Positions 1 to 10,962 of a stretch of DNA of 64,000 nt are shown here, one piece after another. Below the pieces are notes generated by a model that did not search any database, was not told where the DNA came from, and worked only from the letters and a program-made list of their open reading frames with translations. A program made the translations under genes and the position numbers. The stretch comes from Bacillota bacterium (lineage in GTDB: Bacteria; Bacillota; Sulfobacillia; DUSP01; JBFMCS01), in contig JBFMCS010000052.1 in assembly GCA_040754315.1 (NCBI GenBank), positions 1-64,000 of the forward strand, given 5' to 3'. Position 1 is the first letter of the stretch, and every line of letters begins with the position of its first letter.

Positions 1-37
1 CCCGTTCCGCTTCCAGACGTTCCTCCTCGAAAGACAT
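1..37 (-). CDS. N-terminus of a gene running off the left edge
   Basis: An ATG on the minus strand at 37 opens a frame reading MSFEEERLEAER before the window ends. A GGAGAGGG ribosome site lies about 7 nt upstream. Only 12 residues are visible, so no family can be named. The charged, Glu-rich start would suit a helical N-terminus, but that is a guess. Confidence 0.35.
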   Translation of the reverse strand, partial: MSFEEERLEAER

Positions 38-289
38 AAGCCACCCTCTCCTGGATGTATTATTACCTCCAGAATAGCGCAAAAAATAACAGCAGTAAAT
101 AGTGAATCACATAATTGTCGTGCACCCGGCCTCTTTCCGGTCGAACTACATAACTGACTAGCACGCAGGCTTGGGGTAAAGAGGCAGCCTTCGGTATCGC
201 TTATTCGGCGCATTGACTCAAATGTGGGTTTCACCTGCCGGAGTTCGGGCCAAGGTAAAGCGCCAAAGGGGTTCTTGTTCTCCGCGTAT
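38..289. other. Intergenic stretch, nothing recognised
   Basis: No open frame with a credible ribosome site and no recognisable repeat or RNA is visible. It separates the partial left-edge gene from the PIN-domain remnant. Confidence 0.4.
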
Positions 290-500
290 CTACCGTGGCT
301 TTGGCAAGTGACTCGGCCATTTTGTGACTTCCAACCGGTCAAAATGGTGGTCGAAGGGAACGATCTTCGGAATTTGCGCCTTCTTTGCGTACGCCGCTAA
401 GTAAGCATCAATGAAACCAAACTTCAAGGTTCCGGTATTCTATCAACGTCGCAAGCACGTCCGGTTGGTCCGCAAGTACCCCGCGCTGGTCGCCTGAGGG
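290..500 (-). pseudogene. PIN-domain (VapC-like) toxin remnant
   Basis: Minus-strand translation gives a typical C-terminal half of a PIN-domain ribonuclease: GFIDAYLAAYAKKAQIPKIV, then PFDHHFDRL, ending at a TAG at 290-292. FIDAYLAA and the FDxxFDRL block are the acidic signatures of the family. The preceding part (LADQPDVLATLIEYRNLEV) is in another frame, and a stop lies between them, so the gene is frameshifted. The N-terminal catalytic Asp region and a partner antitoxin are not visible. It is read as a dead toxin gene; the family assignment rests on pattern recognition only. Confidence 0.6.
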
Positions 501-729
501 ATATGGATACCCCAGATATCAATCTTTTTCGGGAAGTCTTCCCTGTGGGCAGGGCCTGTAGTTGTACTTACAAGACACACTTACGGTCCTACCAGTTCTT
601 TACCGATTTAGCCGAAGGTGGTCGCAACCCGAACTCTTTGCCCATTTGCTCTTGGCCTGCATAACCGGCCAAATTGGCACCTATGCTTTTTCACAAAGGT
701 GTTTAGCAATCCTCTGTATTTTTATTTTG

Positions 730-792
730 CCAAACCCGGAAGTAAAGTGACGCCAAACTCGGAAGTAAAATGGTGACAAACTCGGAAGTTGG
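730..792. repeat. Three tandem 23-bp direct repeats
   Basis: The core CAAACYCGGAAGT recurs at 731, 754 and 777 with an exact period of 23 bp. The first two copies continue as AAARTG and the third diverges after GGAAGTTGG. A TATAAT-like hexamer follows at 799-804. The repeats could be a degenerate insertion-sequence end (IS21-type ends carry multiple internal repeats) or a protein-binding array. Function unknown. Confidence 0.6.
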
Positions 793-833
793 GTATACTA
801 TAATAATTGGGGGTATTCGCTTAATGCGGGTTG

Positions 834-849
834 CTACTACATGTAGTAG
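834..849. repeat. Perfect 16-bp palindrome
   Basis: CTACTACATGTAGTAG is a perfect dyad lying between the 23-bp repeats and the ATPase gene that starts at 1092. It could be an operator for a dimeric regulator. No further copy was noticed in the window. The rest of 850-1091 shows no gene. Confidence 0.5.
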
Positions 850-1091
850 TGAGGACTGGAGATTTATACGAAGAATCTCTCGGATTCGTAGATGTTTGCT
901 ACTGAAGAACCTGCCAGAAATACCTGCTCCACCAAGCTGTTGAGGTGGATCTGACACCGTAACGGAAACTCATTGAGGGCACCGATCACGTACTTTCCAG
1001 TCGTTGACCCTAGATATGGGGGTTGCCTGAGTCAAGCGGATACCCCTACTAATAGATATCTGATATTTATGAATCCCATGGGAGGACAAAA

Positions 1092-2357
1092 ATGGAACGA
1101 AAATATTTGAGCAGAATTGCAGATAAGCTTTTGGATACAGCACTTCATGCATCTGGCGCGGTGTTGATTGAGGGACCTAAATGGTGTGGAAAAACACGGA
1201 CTGCGAAGGAGAGGGCGTCAAGTTTTCTTTTCATGCAGGATCCTGACTATACAGCTTCCTATCTGAAAGCTGCGGACGCAAAGCCCTCTCTTCTGCTCCG
1301 GGGCGCAACACCGCGTCTGATTGATGAGTGGCAGTTGGCTCCCGTGCTGTGGGACGCAGTAAGATTCGCCGTCGATGAGCGCGGAGTTGCTGGGCAGTTT
1401 ATCCTGACAGGCTCAGCAGTACCAATGGATAATGCCATGCGGCATACCGGTACCGGAAGAATTTCCAGAATGCTGATGCGTCCGATGAGCCTGTACGAAT
1501 CGCTAGAGTCAAGCGGTGATATCTCTCTAAAAGCACTTTTCGAGGGAAACACCGATACGGAGGGGCTTTCAAGGCTGACAATCGACAGGTTGGCATATTC
1601 TTTAGCTAGAGGCGGCTGGCCAGCGTCTGTCGGCGAAATTGATAGCACCGCGTTAAGGCGTGTATACGATTATGTGGATGCCGTGATCAATATTGACGTA
1701 TCAAGAGTCGACGAAGTCGAGAAAAGCCCGGCGCGCGTCCGCGCGTTGATGCGTTCCCTTGCGAGAAATGTATCTACGATGGCGAGTCTGACGACAATAA
1801 GAAACGACATCGCCGGAGATGAAGATACCATCTCCGAAAAAACGATTGCCTCATATCTGAACGCGCTCAGGCGGATATTCGTTGTAGAGGACCTCCCCGC
1901 ATGGAATCCGGCATTACGCTCCAAAACCACGCTTAGAACTTCTCCAAAGAGGTATTTTGTTGACCCATCCATTGCCATCGCCGTTCTACGCACCACACCG
2001 GACAGTCTGCTGGAAAACTTTAGTACTTTCGGTTTCCTTTTTGAATCACTATGCATCCGCGATTTACGCGTATACGCCCAGGCGCTGGATGGAGAAGTCT
2101 TCCACTACCGTGACAAGAGCGGACTTGAAGCCGATGCGATTGTACACCTAAAGGACGGTAGATGGGGTGCAATTGAAATAAAGATGGGTTCGAAAGAAAT
2201 TGAGGAAGCCGCCGGAAATCTAAAAACGCTGAGAGAAAAGATCAATCTTGATAAAATGAGGGAACCATCGTTTTTAATGGTTCTGACTGGAACGGAGCTT
2301 GCCTATCGCCGGGGGGACGGAGTATATATCGTACCTATCGGATGTCTGAAAGATTAA
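1092..2357 (+). CDS. AAA ATPase with DUF4143 C-terminal domain
   Basis: A 421-residue protein of the AAA_14/DUF4143 family. The N-terminal P-loop is GPKWCGKT at about residues 28-35, and LIDEWQLAP at about 77-85 is the usual Walker B region, followed by FILTGSAVP. The C-terminal half, with FHYRDKSGLEADAIV, is the DUF4143 nuclease-fold-like portion. GGGAGG lies 7 nt before the ATG. The physiological role of this family is poorly known; it is common in accessory DNA of anaerobes and archaea. Neighbouring repeats and a toxin remnant, and a lower-GC codon style than the glycolytic genes, suggest acquisition. Family call is firm, function is not. Confidence 0.85.
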   Translation: MERKYLSRIADKLLDTALHASGAVLIEGPKWCGKTRTAKERASSFLFMQDPDYTASYLKAADAKPSLLLRGATPRLIDEWQLAPVLWDAVRFAVDERGVAGQFILTGSAVPMDNAMRHTGTGRISRMLMRPMSLYESLESSGDISLKALFEGNTDTEGLSRLTIDRLAYSLARGGWPASVGEIDSTALRRVYDYVDAVINIDVSRVDEVEKSPARVRALMRSLARNVSTMASLTTIRNDIAGDEDTISEKTIASYLNALRRIFVVEDLPAWNPALRSKTTLRTSPKRYFVDPSIAIAVLRTTPDSLLENFSTFGFLFESLCIRDLRVYAQALDGEVFHYRDKSGLEADAIVHLKDGRWGAIEIKMGSKEIEEAAGNLKTLREKINLDKMREPSFLMVLTGTELAYRRGDGVYIVPIGCLKD

Positions 2358-2712
2358 TTAAACGGGGTATCAATATCACTCAGTTACCCCCTATATATAG
2401 TGGTCATGACTGGTAAGGTAATAACAGCACTTCCATGGAGCTAGCCAATGATCTCTTTGCAGGTCACGAGCTGAACCTGAACAGCCTGCTGAACGAGAAG
2501 GTGATTCGGAGAGACGGCCAACTCAATAGCAGGTCTTGACAGCCTATGATCTTGGGATTGGTCGTCGACCTTAGCATATTTCGAATCGAGGAAGTCTACG
2601 GCTGTTGCCCTTGAGGCTCAGGCAATTTGAAGGGCTACTAGGACACCCCCCGTCCATACGGTTCAAGGAGTGACCTCACAAGAGACACCGTGCTGCACAA
2701 CAGCCCGCTCGT
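2358..2712. other. Intergenic stretch downstream of eno and the ATPase
   Basis: Convergent region between the ATPase and enolase. It begins with a weak GGGGTA...TACCCC hairpin at about 2365-2390. A 34-codon frame at 2435-2539 (+), reading MELANDLFAGHELN and onward, looks like a fragment of something larger but has no ribosome site and is not recognised. Nothing else is supported. Confidence 0.4.
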
Positions 2713-4026
<1,314 letters not shown>

Positions 4027-4170
4027 TCACTTCTTGTGCCCACTGGCATCAGACCACATTCGGGCCCATGTCTCTTCTATTAACTGGGCGGATTTCCCTG
4101 CATTGTGGAGGTGAATGCCTCAAGGTGGTCGAAGTGAGGGGTATCTGTCACCTGTGAAGGAGGGGCTTTC

Positions 4171-5028
4171 TTGAAGGAGGTTGCCATAGTAACAGACTCG
4201 TCTTCAGGCCTGCCCCCTGAGATCCTTGAAAGGCTAGGCATATACATGGTGCCCATTCACGTCACCTTCGGCTCCGAAACCTACCTGGACGGCGTCACGA
4301 TGTCAACGGATGAGTTCTACCAGCGCTTGGATGCCGGAGAGCTCCCAATGACCTCACAACCTTCGCCTGGGGACTTCCTGGCGCTCTACCGCAGCCTTAG
4401 GGAAAAAACCAGGTCTATCATCTCTGTTCATGTCAGTGCCAAGGCCAGCGGGACATGCCAGAGTGCCCGGTTGGCGGCGGAGGGAGCCCCGGAGACGGAT
4501 ATCACAATTGTTGATTCCGGATCCACCTCAATGGGCTTGGGTTTCATGGCCATGGCCGGGGCGGAGGCAGCCCTCCAGGGTGCCACCCGAGACCGGGTGC
4601 TCGCAGCCATGGAAGCCATACGCTCCCGCCTCAGCGTCTACGCCACACTCCCAACCTTGGACTACCTGAGACGGAGCGGGCGGTTGAGCCTGGGACGCGC
4701 CCTGATAGCCTCAGCCCTGTCCATCAAACCGGTACTCACCATGAGAGAGGGACTCCTTGAAGCCATCGAGCGGCCCCGGAGCATGAACCGGGCTATGGAT
4801 AGAATGATTAGCCTGACATCCGAGACCGTCGGCGACTCCCTAGTAAGCGCATCGGTCATCTACACTCGCACCCGGCACAGAGCCGAGCAGTTCGCGGAGG
4901 CAGTGAAGAGAACCCTGAACTGCCTTCATGATCCCTACGTCCTGGAAATGGGGCCGTCCCTTGCCACCCACGGCGGGCCCGGCATCATGGGGCTGGTGAC
5001 CATGACCATCGCAGGAGTTACCCTATGA
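4171..5028 (+). CDS. DegV family fatty-acid-binding protein
   Basis: A 285-residue DegV protein. The family binds a fatty acid, and the FakB members present it to the kinase FakA for phospholipid synthesis. Seen: the N-terminal VAIVTDSSSGLPPE, then IHVTFGSETYLDG and TSQPSPGDFLALY, all hallmarks of the family. The start is TTG at 4171, chosen because GAAGGAGGGG sits 5 nt upstream and the family begins at this point. The gene overlaps the next peptidase gene in an ATGA junction, so the two are translationally coupled. Its fatty-acid specificity cannot be read. Confidence 0.9.
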   Translation: MKEVAIVTDSSSGLPPEILERLGIYMVPIHVTFGSETYLDGVTMSTDEFYQRLDAGELPMTSQPSPGDFLALYRSLREKTRSIISVHVSAKASGTCQSARLAAEGAPETDITIVDSGSTSMGLGFMAMAGAEAALQGATRDRVLAAMEAIRSRLSVYATLPTLDYLRRSGRLSLGRALIASALSIKPVLTMREGLLEAIERPRSMNRAMDRMISLTSETVGDSLVSASVIYTRTRHRAEQFAEAVKRTLNCLHDPYVLEMGPSLATHGGPGIMGLVTMTIAGVTL

Positions 5029-6290
5029 CACAGGAACAAGCAGTACTGGAGGCCCTGGCAGGGCTCGAGAACGAGGCCTTGGCCTTTCTCAGAAGGCTGG
5101 TGGCCACTCCCAGCATCACAGGGAATGAAGAGCGTGCTCAGCTAGTCATGGCAGAGCAGATGAAACGCATGGGCCTATACGTGGAGTCCTGGGTTCCCCA
5201 GGGAAAGGACCTGGAGGGGCATCCGGGCTTCTCCATGGTGAGTTTGGGCCCCCCCAGGCCTGTGGTGGTAGGACGGGTGAAGGGTTCGCCGGGGGGCCCA
5301 AGCCTGGCGTTGAACGGCCACATAGATGTGGTTCCTGAGGGGAACAGGTCCAGCTGGGAGGAGGACCCCTGGTCAGGCCTTTACAGGGACGGCCGGGTCT
5401 TCGGGCGGGGCGCCTGTGACATGAAAGGAGGACTCACGGCAGCCCTCTTCGCCGTGGCTGGCCTGCTCTACGCTGGAGTACGGCCGAGGGGCGACGTGAT
5501 GGTACAAAGTGTCACCGGGGAGGAAGACGGGGGAATAGGCACGCTAGCCTGCATATCCCGGGGCCTGGCCGGAGACGCCGCGGTGGTCATGGAGCCCACA
5601 AGACTTGCCGTGTGCCCTGCCCAGGGAGGGGCCCTGACCTTTCGCCTCATTGTCAAGGGTAAGGCAGCTCATGCCTGTGTAAGGGATGAGGGGATCAGCG
5701 CAGTGGAAATGTTCTTTCACATACTCCAGGCCGTGAGAGCCTACGAGGCACGGCGAAATGTTGAACTTTGCCATCCCCTCTACGTAAACAGCACCAACAA
5801 GGTCCCCATAGAATTCGGCACCGTCCGGTCGGGTGACTGGAACTCCACCGTTCCTGACGAGCTGGTGGCTGAGGGACGAGCTGGAGTGTTTCCGGGAGAA
5901 AACGCAGGAAAGGCAAGACAGGACTTCGAGAGGATGCTTGACGGGACAGTAGCACAACACCCGTGGTTAAGGGAGAACCCGCCCAGGGTGGAGTGGCTGG
6001 GAGGCCAGTGGGAACCCGCAGAAACCCCTGCTGATCATACACTAGTCAGCCAGTTGAAGGGGGCCTTCGAGACAGTCATGGGGAGGAGACCCATCATCGA
6101 AGGGGTCACCTACGGTTCCGACATGAGGCTCTTCACCAACTACGCTGGGATCCCTGCAGTACTCTTCGGGCCGGGAGACGTGCGACTGGCTCACTTCGCC
6201 AATGAGTCCGTCCCCTTCAGTGAGGTCATGGCCGTGGCGCGCACCCTGGCCGTGATGCTGGTCCGGTGGGGTGGGGAGCAATCGTCCTAG
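5025..6290 (+). CDS. M20 family metallopeptidase/deacetylase (ArgE/DapE-like)
   Basis: A 421-residue zinc hydrolase of the M20 family, which includes acetylornithine deacetylase, succinyl-diaminopimelate desuccinylase and dipeptidases. Seen: the first metal ligand in LALNGHIDVVPEG, the bridging Asp in GRGACDMKGG, the catalytic TGEEDGG, then VVMEPT and a late H in VRLAHFANES. The start overlaps the DegV stop (ATGA). Its last 4 nt overlap the end of gpmI on the other strand. argG and argH are 9-12 kb away, so an ArgE role is possible, but the substrate is not established. Confidence 0.88.
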   Translation: MTQEQAVLEALAGLENEALAFLRRLVATPSITGNEERAQLVMAEQMKRMGLYVESWVPQGKDLEGHPGFSMVSLGPPRPVVVGRVKGSPGGPSLALNGHIDVVPEGNRSSWEEDPWSGLYRDGRVFGRGACDMKGGLTAALFAVAGLLYAGVRPRGDVMVQSVTGEEDGGIGTLACISRGLAGDAAVVMEPTRLAVCPAQGGALTFRLIVKGKAAHACVRDEGISAVEMFFHILQAVRAYEARRNVELCHPLYVNSTNKVPIEFGTVRSGDWNSTVPDELVAEGRAGVFPGENAGKARQDFERMLDGTVAQHPWLRENPPRVEWLGGQWEPAETPADHTLVSQLKGAFETVMGRRPIIEGVTYGSDMRLFTNYAGIPAVLFGPGDVRLAHFANESVPFSEVMAVARTLAVMLVRWGGEQSS

Positions 6291-7819
6291 CGCGAGGGCA
6301 GGAGGAGCGAGCGTCCCTCCATTGCCTGGGGCTGCGGCAAGCCCAGGATTTCCAGGATGGTAGGGGCAACGTCTGCAAGGATCCCGTCCCTTACAGCAGC
6401 ATCCCTCCTGGAGGGATCCACAAGTACGAAAGGCACCTTGTTTGGCGTATGGGCAGTGTGGACCCCCTTCCCATTCTCCTCCAACATCTGCTCGGCATTG
6501 CCGTGGTCTGCCACGATGAGGGTAACACCACCTATGGCCAGCGCCCCATCGGCCACATTCCCTAGGCATTCATCCACAACCTCTATGGCCTTGATCGCCG
6601 CGTCCAACACACCGGTATGTCCCACCATGTCCGGGTTGGCGTAGTTCATGATAATCACATCGTACTGTCCCAGGAGGTCCAGGGCCCTCCGGGTCACTTC
6701 ATACGCGCTCATACTGGGCAGGGTATCGTAGGTGGCCACCTGGGGGGAGGGAACAAGCACCCTGTCCTCGCCCGGGAAGGGCTCCTCCCGGCCGCCATTG
6801 AGAAAGAAGGTCACATGGGCATACTTTTCCGTCTCGGCAACCCTGAGCTGCGTCAGGCCGTGCATGGACAAGATCTCCCCCAGGGTATCCCCGAGCACCA
6901 CCGACTCGAAGGCAGCGGGAACTGGGGAGTTCTCATTATAGCGTATCATCCCGGCGAAACTGGAGGGCATGACAGGCCTGGGGAACTCGTCAAAAGTCTC
7001 CTGGGTGAAGCAGCGGGTTATCTGCCGTGCCCTGTCCGCCCTGAAGTTGAAGAAGAACATACTGTCACCGGGCCCGATCCTTCCAACGGGCATGCCCCCC
7101 GACACCACTACTGTAGGGGTTACGAACTCGTCAGTCTCACCCCTGGTGTAAGCGAGCTTCACGGCCTCCAGGGAACTGGGGGCTGTAGGTCCATGGCCAA
7201 GGACCATGGCCTCATAGGCTTTGCGCACCCTTGTCCACCGGTTGTCGCGATCCATCGCGAAGTAGCGGCCACATACCGTGGCTACCCTGCCGGCGCCCAG
7301 GTCCTGGGTGAGGCGCTCCAGGTGTTCAAGATACCCAAGGGCCGTCTTGGGGCCTACATCCCTGCCATCAAGAAACGCATGAATGTATACATCCGGCAGG
7401 CCCTGAGCCTTGGCCATTCGCAGGATGGCCTCGAGGTGGCTGAGGTGACTGTGGACACCCCCGTCCGAAACCAGCCCCATGACATGAAATGCGCCACTAC
7501 CCCTCATGACGGACAGGATGACAGGGTTCCGAAAGAAAGCACCGGAGTCTATGGCCTTGTTGATCCTGGCCAGATCCTGGTAGACAATGCGCCCGGCTCC
7601 AAGGTTGAGGTGGCCAACGTTGGAGTTCCCCATCTGGCCTGGGAGAAGCCCCACAGCCTCCCCGTATGCCTCCAGCTGGGAATGAGGGAACCCGGAGACA
7701 AGCCTGTCCATGTTAGGGGTCCGGGCCTGGCTCACGGCATTTCCCTGCTGGCGGTCACTCATGCCCCACCCATCCAGCACCACAAGGACTAGGGGCCTTG
7801 GCACCCTCCCCGGCGTCAT
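6287..7819 (-). CDS. gpmI: 2,3-bisphosphoglycerate-independent phosphoglycerate mutase
   Basis: Interconverts 3- and 2-phosphoglycerate through a phosphoserine intermediate and uses Mn2+. The 510 residues are normal length. Seen: LVVLDGWGMSD at the N-terminus, the catalytic Ser in MGNSNVGHLNLGAGR, DGRDVGP in the mid region, and the metal-binding IVADHGNAEQM near the C-terminus. The start overlaps the tpiA stop by 4 nt, so it is the last gene of the gap-pgk-tpiA-gpmI operon. Confidence 0.97.
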   Translation of the reverse strand: MTPGRVPRPLVLVVLDGWGMSDRQQGNAVSQARTPNMDRLVSGFPHSQLEAYGEAVGLLPGQMGNSNVGHLNLGAGRIVYQDLARINKAIDSGAFFRNPVILSVMRGSGAFHVMGLVSDGGVHSHLSHLEAILRMAKAQGLPDVYIHAFLDGRDVGPKTALGYLEHLERLTQDLGAGRVATVCGRYFAMDRDNRWTRVRKAYEAMVLGHGPTAPSSLEAVKLAYTRGETDEFVTPTVVVSGGMPVGRIGPGDSMFFFNFRADRARQITRCFTQETFDEFPRPVMPSSFAGMIRYNENSPVPAAFESVVLGDTLGEILSMHGLTQLRVAETEKYAHVTFFLNGGREEPFPGEDRVLVPSPQVATYDTLPSMSAYEVTRRALDLLGQYDVIIMNYANPDMVGHTGVLDAAIKAIEVVDECLGNVADGALAIGGVTLIVADHGNAEQMLEENGKGVHTAHTPNKVPFVLVDPSRRDAAVRDGILADVAPTILEILGLPQPQAMEGRSLLLPSR

Positions 7820-8568
7820 CTGGCCGCCGCCAGGATGGCCCGGAACTCCACCGGATCCAGGCTGGCTCCGCCCACCAGGGCGCCATCCACGCCGGGGCTC
7901 TGCAGGAACTCCCGGGCGTTCTTAGCGTTAACACTTCCCCCATAGAGGAACCGCACGCCCTCCGCTGCCGAAAGACCGGCGGACTGGGTGATCACCCTGC
8001 GTACAGCCTCCGCCATGGCCGCGGCATCGCTGCCCTTGGCAGAACGCCCCGTGCCGATGGCCCACACAGGCTCGTAGGCTACCACCATTGTTGCCAGGAT
8101 CTCAGGGGACAGGTCCTGTATGGCCGCGTTCAACTGCCTGACCACAACCTCCTCCGCCCGGCCCGACTCCCGTTCGGCCAGGCACTCCCCCACGCACACA
8201 ACGGGGATAAGATCATTGTTCAAGGCAGCCCTGGTCTTTAGGGACACCCTCTCATCGTCATCGCCGAAGTGCTGCCTGCGCTCGGAATGCCCCACTATGA
8301 CATAGCGGCACCCCGCGTCCCTGAGCATTCTCCCGGATACCTCGCCAGTGAAGGCGCCCTGCGACTCCCAGTGAAGGTCTTGCGCCCCCAGGGCTACACC
8401 GGAACCCTCTAGGATCTGGGCTAACGGCGCCAGGCACGGGAACGGGGGGCAAATGACCGCCTGGCTCTCTCCCCACGGTTCAAACCCGAGAAACTCACCA
8501 GCAAAGGCCAAGGCCTCAGAAATGGTCTTGTGCATCTTCCAGTTTCCCGCTATAATGCGTCTCCTCAT
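7816..8568 (-). CDS. tpiA: Triosephosphate isomerase
   Basis: Interconverts dihydroxyacetone phosphate and glyceraldehyde 3-phosphate. The 250 residues are full length. Seen: GNWKMHKT (catalytic Lys), VIVGHSERR (catalytic His), VVAYEPVWAIGTG (catalytic Glu plus loop 6) and LYGGSVNAKN (phosphate binding). It lies 15 nt after pgk and overlaps gpmI, as expected in a lower-glycolysis operon. Confidence 0.97.
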   Translation of the reverse strand: MRRRIIAGNWKMHKTISEALAFAGEFLGFEPWGESQAVICPPFPCLAPLAQILEGSGVALGAQDLHWESQGAFTGEVSGRMLRDAGCRYVIVGHSERRQHFGDDDERVSLKTRAALNNDLIPVVCVGECLAERESGRAEEVVVRQLNAAIQDLSPEILATMVVAYEPVWAIGTGRSAKGSDAAAMAEAVRRVITQSAGLSAAEGVRFLYGGSVNAKNAREFLQSPGVDGALVGGASLDPVEFRAILAAAR

Positions 8569-8583
8569 GTGGCACCTCGATTC

Positions 8584-9750
8584 TTAGCGATCCATTAGGA
8601 CCTCAATTCCCGGCAGGGAGCGACCCTCCAGGAATTCCAGGGACGCGCCTCCGCCAGTGGAAACATGGGTTATCTCCCCGTATACGCCAGTCTCCTTTAG
8701 GGCAGCAATGGAATCGCCCCCCCCCACCACAGTGACGCCTTTGCATGATGCTATTGCCTTGGCCATCTCCCGGGTGCCCCCGGCAAAGACCGGGTTCTCG
8801 AATACCCCCATGGGCCCGTTCCAGAACACCGTGCCCGCCGGGACCACCGTCTCGCGGTAGGCCGCCACCGTCCTGGGCCCTATGTCCAGGGCCATGAGGC
8901 CAGGGGGGACAGCGTCCACGGGAACCCTGGCAGATTCACCGGCCCACACAGAGGGTGCCACAAGCAAGTCCACGGGCAGGTGGAGGCAACCCCTGGTCTT
9001 TTCCAGCATTTCCCTTGCGAAGGTCGCCCCGTCATTATCTATGATGGATGTCCCCATGGAGAACCCCTTGGCGCTTAGAAAGGTGTTAGCCATGCCCCCT
9101 CCCAGAAGGAGCATGTCAGCCTTGCCGGCGAGGTTTTGGAGTACCCTGATCTTGTCTGACACTTTTATGCCGCCCAGGACGGCGATGAAGGGCCGGGCAG
9201 GTTCCGCCAGCAGGCGGCTGAGGCTCTCTATCTCCCTGGACATGAGGAGGCCTGCCACAGATGGGAGGTGCTTGGCAACCCCCACAGTGGATGCATGGGC
9301 CCTGTGGGCCGTGCCAAAGGCATCATTAACGAACACATCGGCCAGGGATGCCATCTCCCTGGCCAATTCTTCATCGTTGACCTCTTCACCGGGGTGGAAG
9401 CGCACGTTTTCCAAAAGCAGCAACTCGCAGGGCTGGAGGGCCGCGGCCAGGGCCTTGGAAGAGGCACCCGCCACATCACTAGCCTTGGTTACAGGCCTCT
9501 CCAGGATATCTGCCAAACGCCGTGCCACTGGGTCCATCCGCAAAGCCTCCAGAACCTTCCCCTTGGGCCTGCCACGGTGGGAGACCAGGATAATGCGGGC
9601 ATCCTGCTCCAGGAGGTACTCGATGGTGGGAAGGGACGCCCTGATGCGCGTATCATCCGTCACGTCCCCATCCGCCATGGGAACGTTGAAATCCACCCTT
9701 AACAGGACACGTTTCCCCCGGACTTGGAGCTCCCGGACTGACTTCTTCAA
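8584..9750 (-). CDS. pgk: Phosphoglycerate kinase
   Basis: Transfers phosphate from 1,3-bisphosphoglycerate to ADP. The 388 residues are typical of bacterial enzymes. Seen: LRVDFNVPM at the N-terminus, the substrate-binding HRGRPKG, NVRFHPGEE, VFWNGPMGVFE, and the nucleotide-binding GGGDSIAAL. It lies 12 nt downstream of gap and 15 nt upstream of tpiA, so it is co-transcribed with both. Confidence 0.97.
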   Translation of the reverse strand: MKKSVRELQVRGKRVLLRVDFNVPMADGDVTDDTRIRASLPTIEYLLEQDARIILVSHRGRPKGKVLEALRMDPVARRLADILERPVTKASDVAGASSKALAAALQPCELLLLENVRFHPGEEVNDEELAREMASLADVFVNDAFGTAHRAHASTVGVAKHLPSVAGLLMSREIESLSRLLAEPARPFIAVLGGIKVSDKIRVLQNLAGKADMLLLGGGMANTFLSAKGFSMGTSIIDNDGATFAREMLEKTRGCLHLPVDLLVAPSVWAGESARVPVDAVPPGLMALDIGPRTVAAYRETVVPAGTVFWNGPMGVFENPVFAGGTREMAKAIASCKGVTVVGGGDSIAALKETGVYGEITHVSTGGGASLEFLEGRSLPGIEVLMDR

Positions 9751-9762
9751 CTTGGTGCCTCC

Positions 9763-10767
9763 CTAGAGCCCCTTTGCGGCCATGAATTCCACCAGATCGC
9801 AAAGGCGGCCCGCATACGCCCATTCATTGTCATACCAAGCCACAACCTTGACCATCGTGCCCTCCATGACCATGGTTGACAGGGAGTCCACCACCGATGA
9901 GAGCGGGCAACCCTTGTAGTCAATGGACACCAGGGGCTCGCCTGACACCCCAAGTATGCCCTTCATCGGCCCCTCAGCCGCCATTCGAAAGGCCTCATTC
10001 ACCTGGTCCTCCGAGACGGGCTTGCCCAGTTCCGCCACGAAATCCACCAGCGAAACCGTGGATGTGGGAACCCTGAGAGCAAAGCCGTTCAGCTTGCCTT
10101 TCAGCTCGGGCAGCACTAGGCTGACCGCCCTGGCCGCACCAGTAGTGGTGGGAATTATGGACATGCCTGCGGCGCGAGCTCTCCTGAGGTCCGAGTGAGG
10201 CAGATCCAGTATCCTCTGGTCATTGGTGTAGGCATGCACTGTGGTCATGAGTCCTCGTTTCACCCCGAAGGCATCATGGAGCACCTTCACCACCGGAGCC
10301 AGGCAGTTGGTGGTACAGGATGCGTTGGAGGCCACCTGGTGCCTGGAGGGGTCATATGTATGCTCGTTCACCCCAAGGACGATGGTAACGTCTTCACCCT
10401 TGGCCGGGGCACTGATAATGACCTTCGACGCCCCTGCATCCAGGTGCAGCGCCGCCTTGTCCCTGGAGGTGAAGCGCCCAGTGGATTCAATAACTACCTG
10501 GACGCCCATCTCTCGCCAAGGAAGCCTCGCTGGGTCAGCCTGGGAGACAACCTTGAACATGCTGCCTCCCGCCCTTATTGAGTCCCCCTCCGCGCTGACA
10601 TCTGGGAGGGTGCCATAGTTGGAATCGTATCTTAAGAGGTGAGCCAGGGTAGCGGTATCTGTTATGTCGTTCACCACCACTACTTCAATTCCTGACCTCT
10701 CTAGGGCATTTCTTACAAAGAGCCTGCCTATCCGTCCAAAACCATTCACTCCGACCCTTGTAGCCAA
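9763..10767 (-). CDS. gap: Glyceraldehyde-3-phosphate dehydrogenase
   Basis: Phosphorylating, NAD(P)-dependent dehydrogenase of 334 residues. Seen: the Rossmann start [11 protein letters not shown], the catalytic Cys in [13 protein letters not shown], and the C-terminal [11 protein letters not shown]. It is the first gene of the glycolytic operon. In many Firmicutes the repressor gene cggR sits between sigma-54 and gap. Here rpoN is directly upstream and no cggR is present. Confidence 0.97.
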   Translation of the reverse strand: MATRVGVNGFGRIGRLFVRNALERSGIEVVVVNDITDTATLAHLLRYDSNYGTLPDVSAEGDSIRAGGSMFKVVSQADPARLPWREMGVQVVIESTGRFTSRDKAALHLDAGASKVIISAPAKGEDVTIVLGVNEHTYDPSRHQVASNASCTTNCLAPVVKVLHDAFGVKRGLMTTVHAYTNDQRILDLPHSDLRRARAAGMSIIPTTTGAARAVSLVLPELKGKLNGFALRVPTSTVSLVDFVAELGKPVSEDQVNEAFRMAAEGPMKGILGVSGEPLVSIDYKGCPLSSVVDSLSTMVMEGTMVKVVAWYDNEWAYAGRLCDLVEFMAAKGL

Positions 10768-10805
10768 GTGCTTTTCCCTCCTAAGGACGATGTCGACCTA
10801 TGGCC

Positions 10806-10834
10806 ATTATAACCTGCCTTCCCGAGTCTTTCCA
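10806..10834 (-). promoter_or_regulatory. Candidate sigma-A promoter of the gap operon
   Basis: On the minus strand TATAAT (10811-10806) is preceded, after 17 bp, by TGGAAA (10834-10829), a poor match to TTGACA. It lies about 40 bp upstream of the gap ATG, and AGGAGG follows near the start codon. The -10 is convincing and the -35 is weak. Confidence 0.5.
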
Positions 10835-10914
10835 GGAGACGCTGAGCCTACTAGGGGAATCCTCCCACCATCTTCACCATTTAACTCCCGGACACTAGAA
10901 CTAGGCTAGGACAA

Positions 10915-10945
10915 ACCAAACAAGAAACCAACCCCGGGGGGTTGG
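10915..10945 (-). terminator. Hairpin terminator after rpoN
   Basis: CCAACCCC (10928-10935) pairs with GGGGTTGG (10938-10945). Reading the minus strand it follows the rpoN stop and leads into TTTCTTGTTTGG, an interrupted U-rich tract. It probably separates rpoN from the gap promoter. Confidence 0.6.
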
Positions 10946-10962
10946 TGCCTAGGCAGGCCTTC

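Noticed and set aside
2435-2539. 34-codon ORF starting MELANDLFAGHELN
   Set aside because: It looks like part of a larger protein but has no ribosome site, no supporting neighbour frame and no family I can name.
6617-7792. 391-codon plus-strand frame inside gpmI
   Set aside because: It is the antisense shadow of a GC-rich gene with all gpmI motifs on the other strand; no homology or ribosome site.
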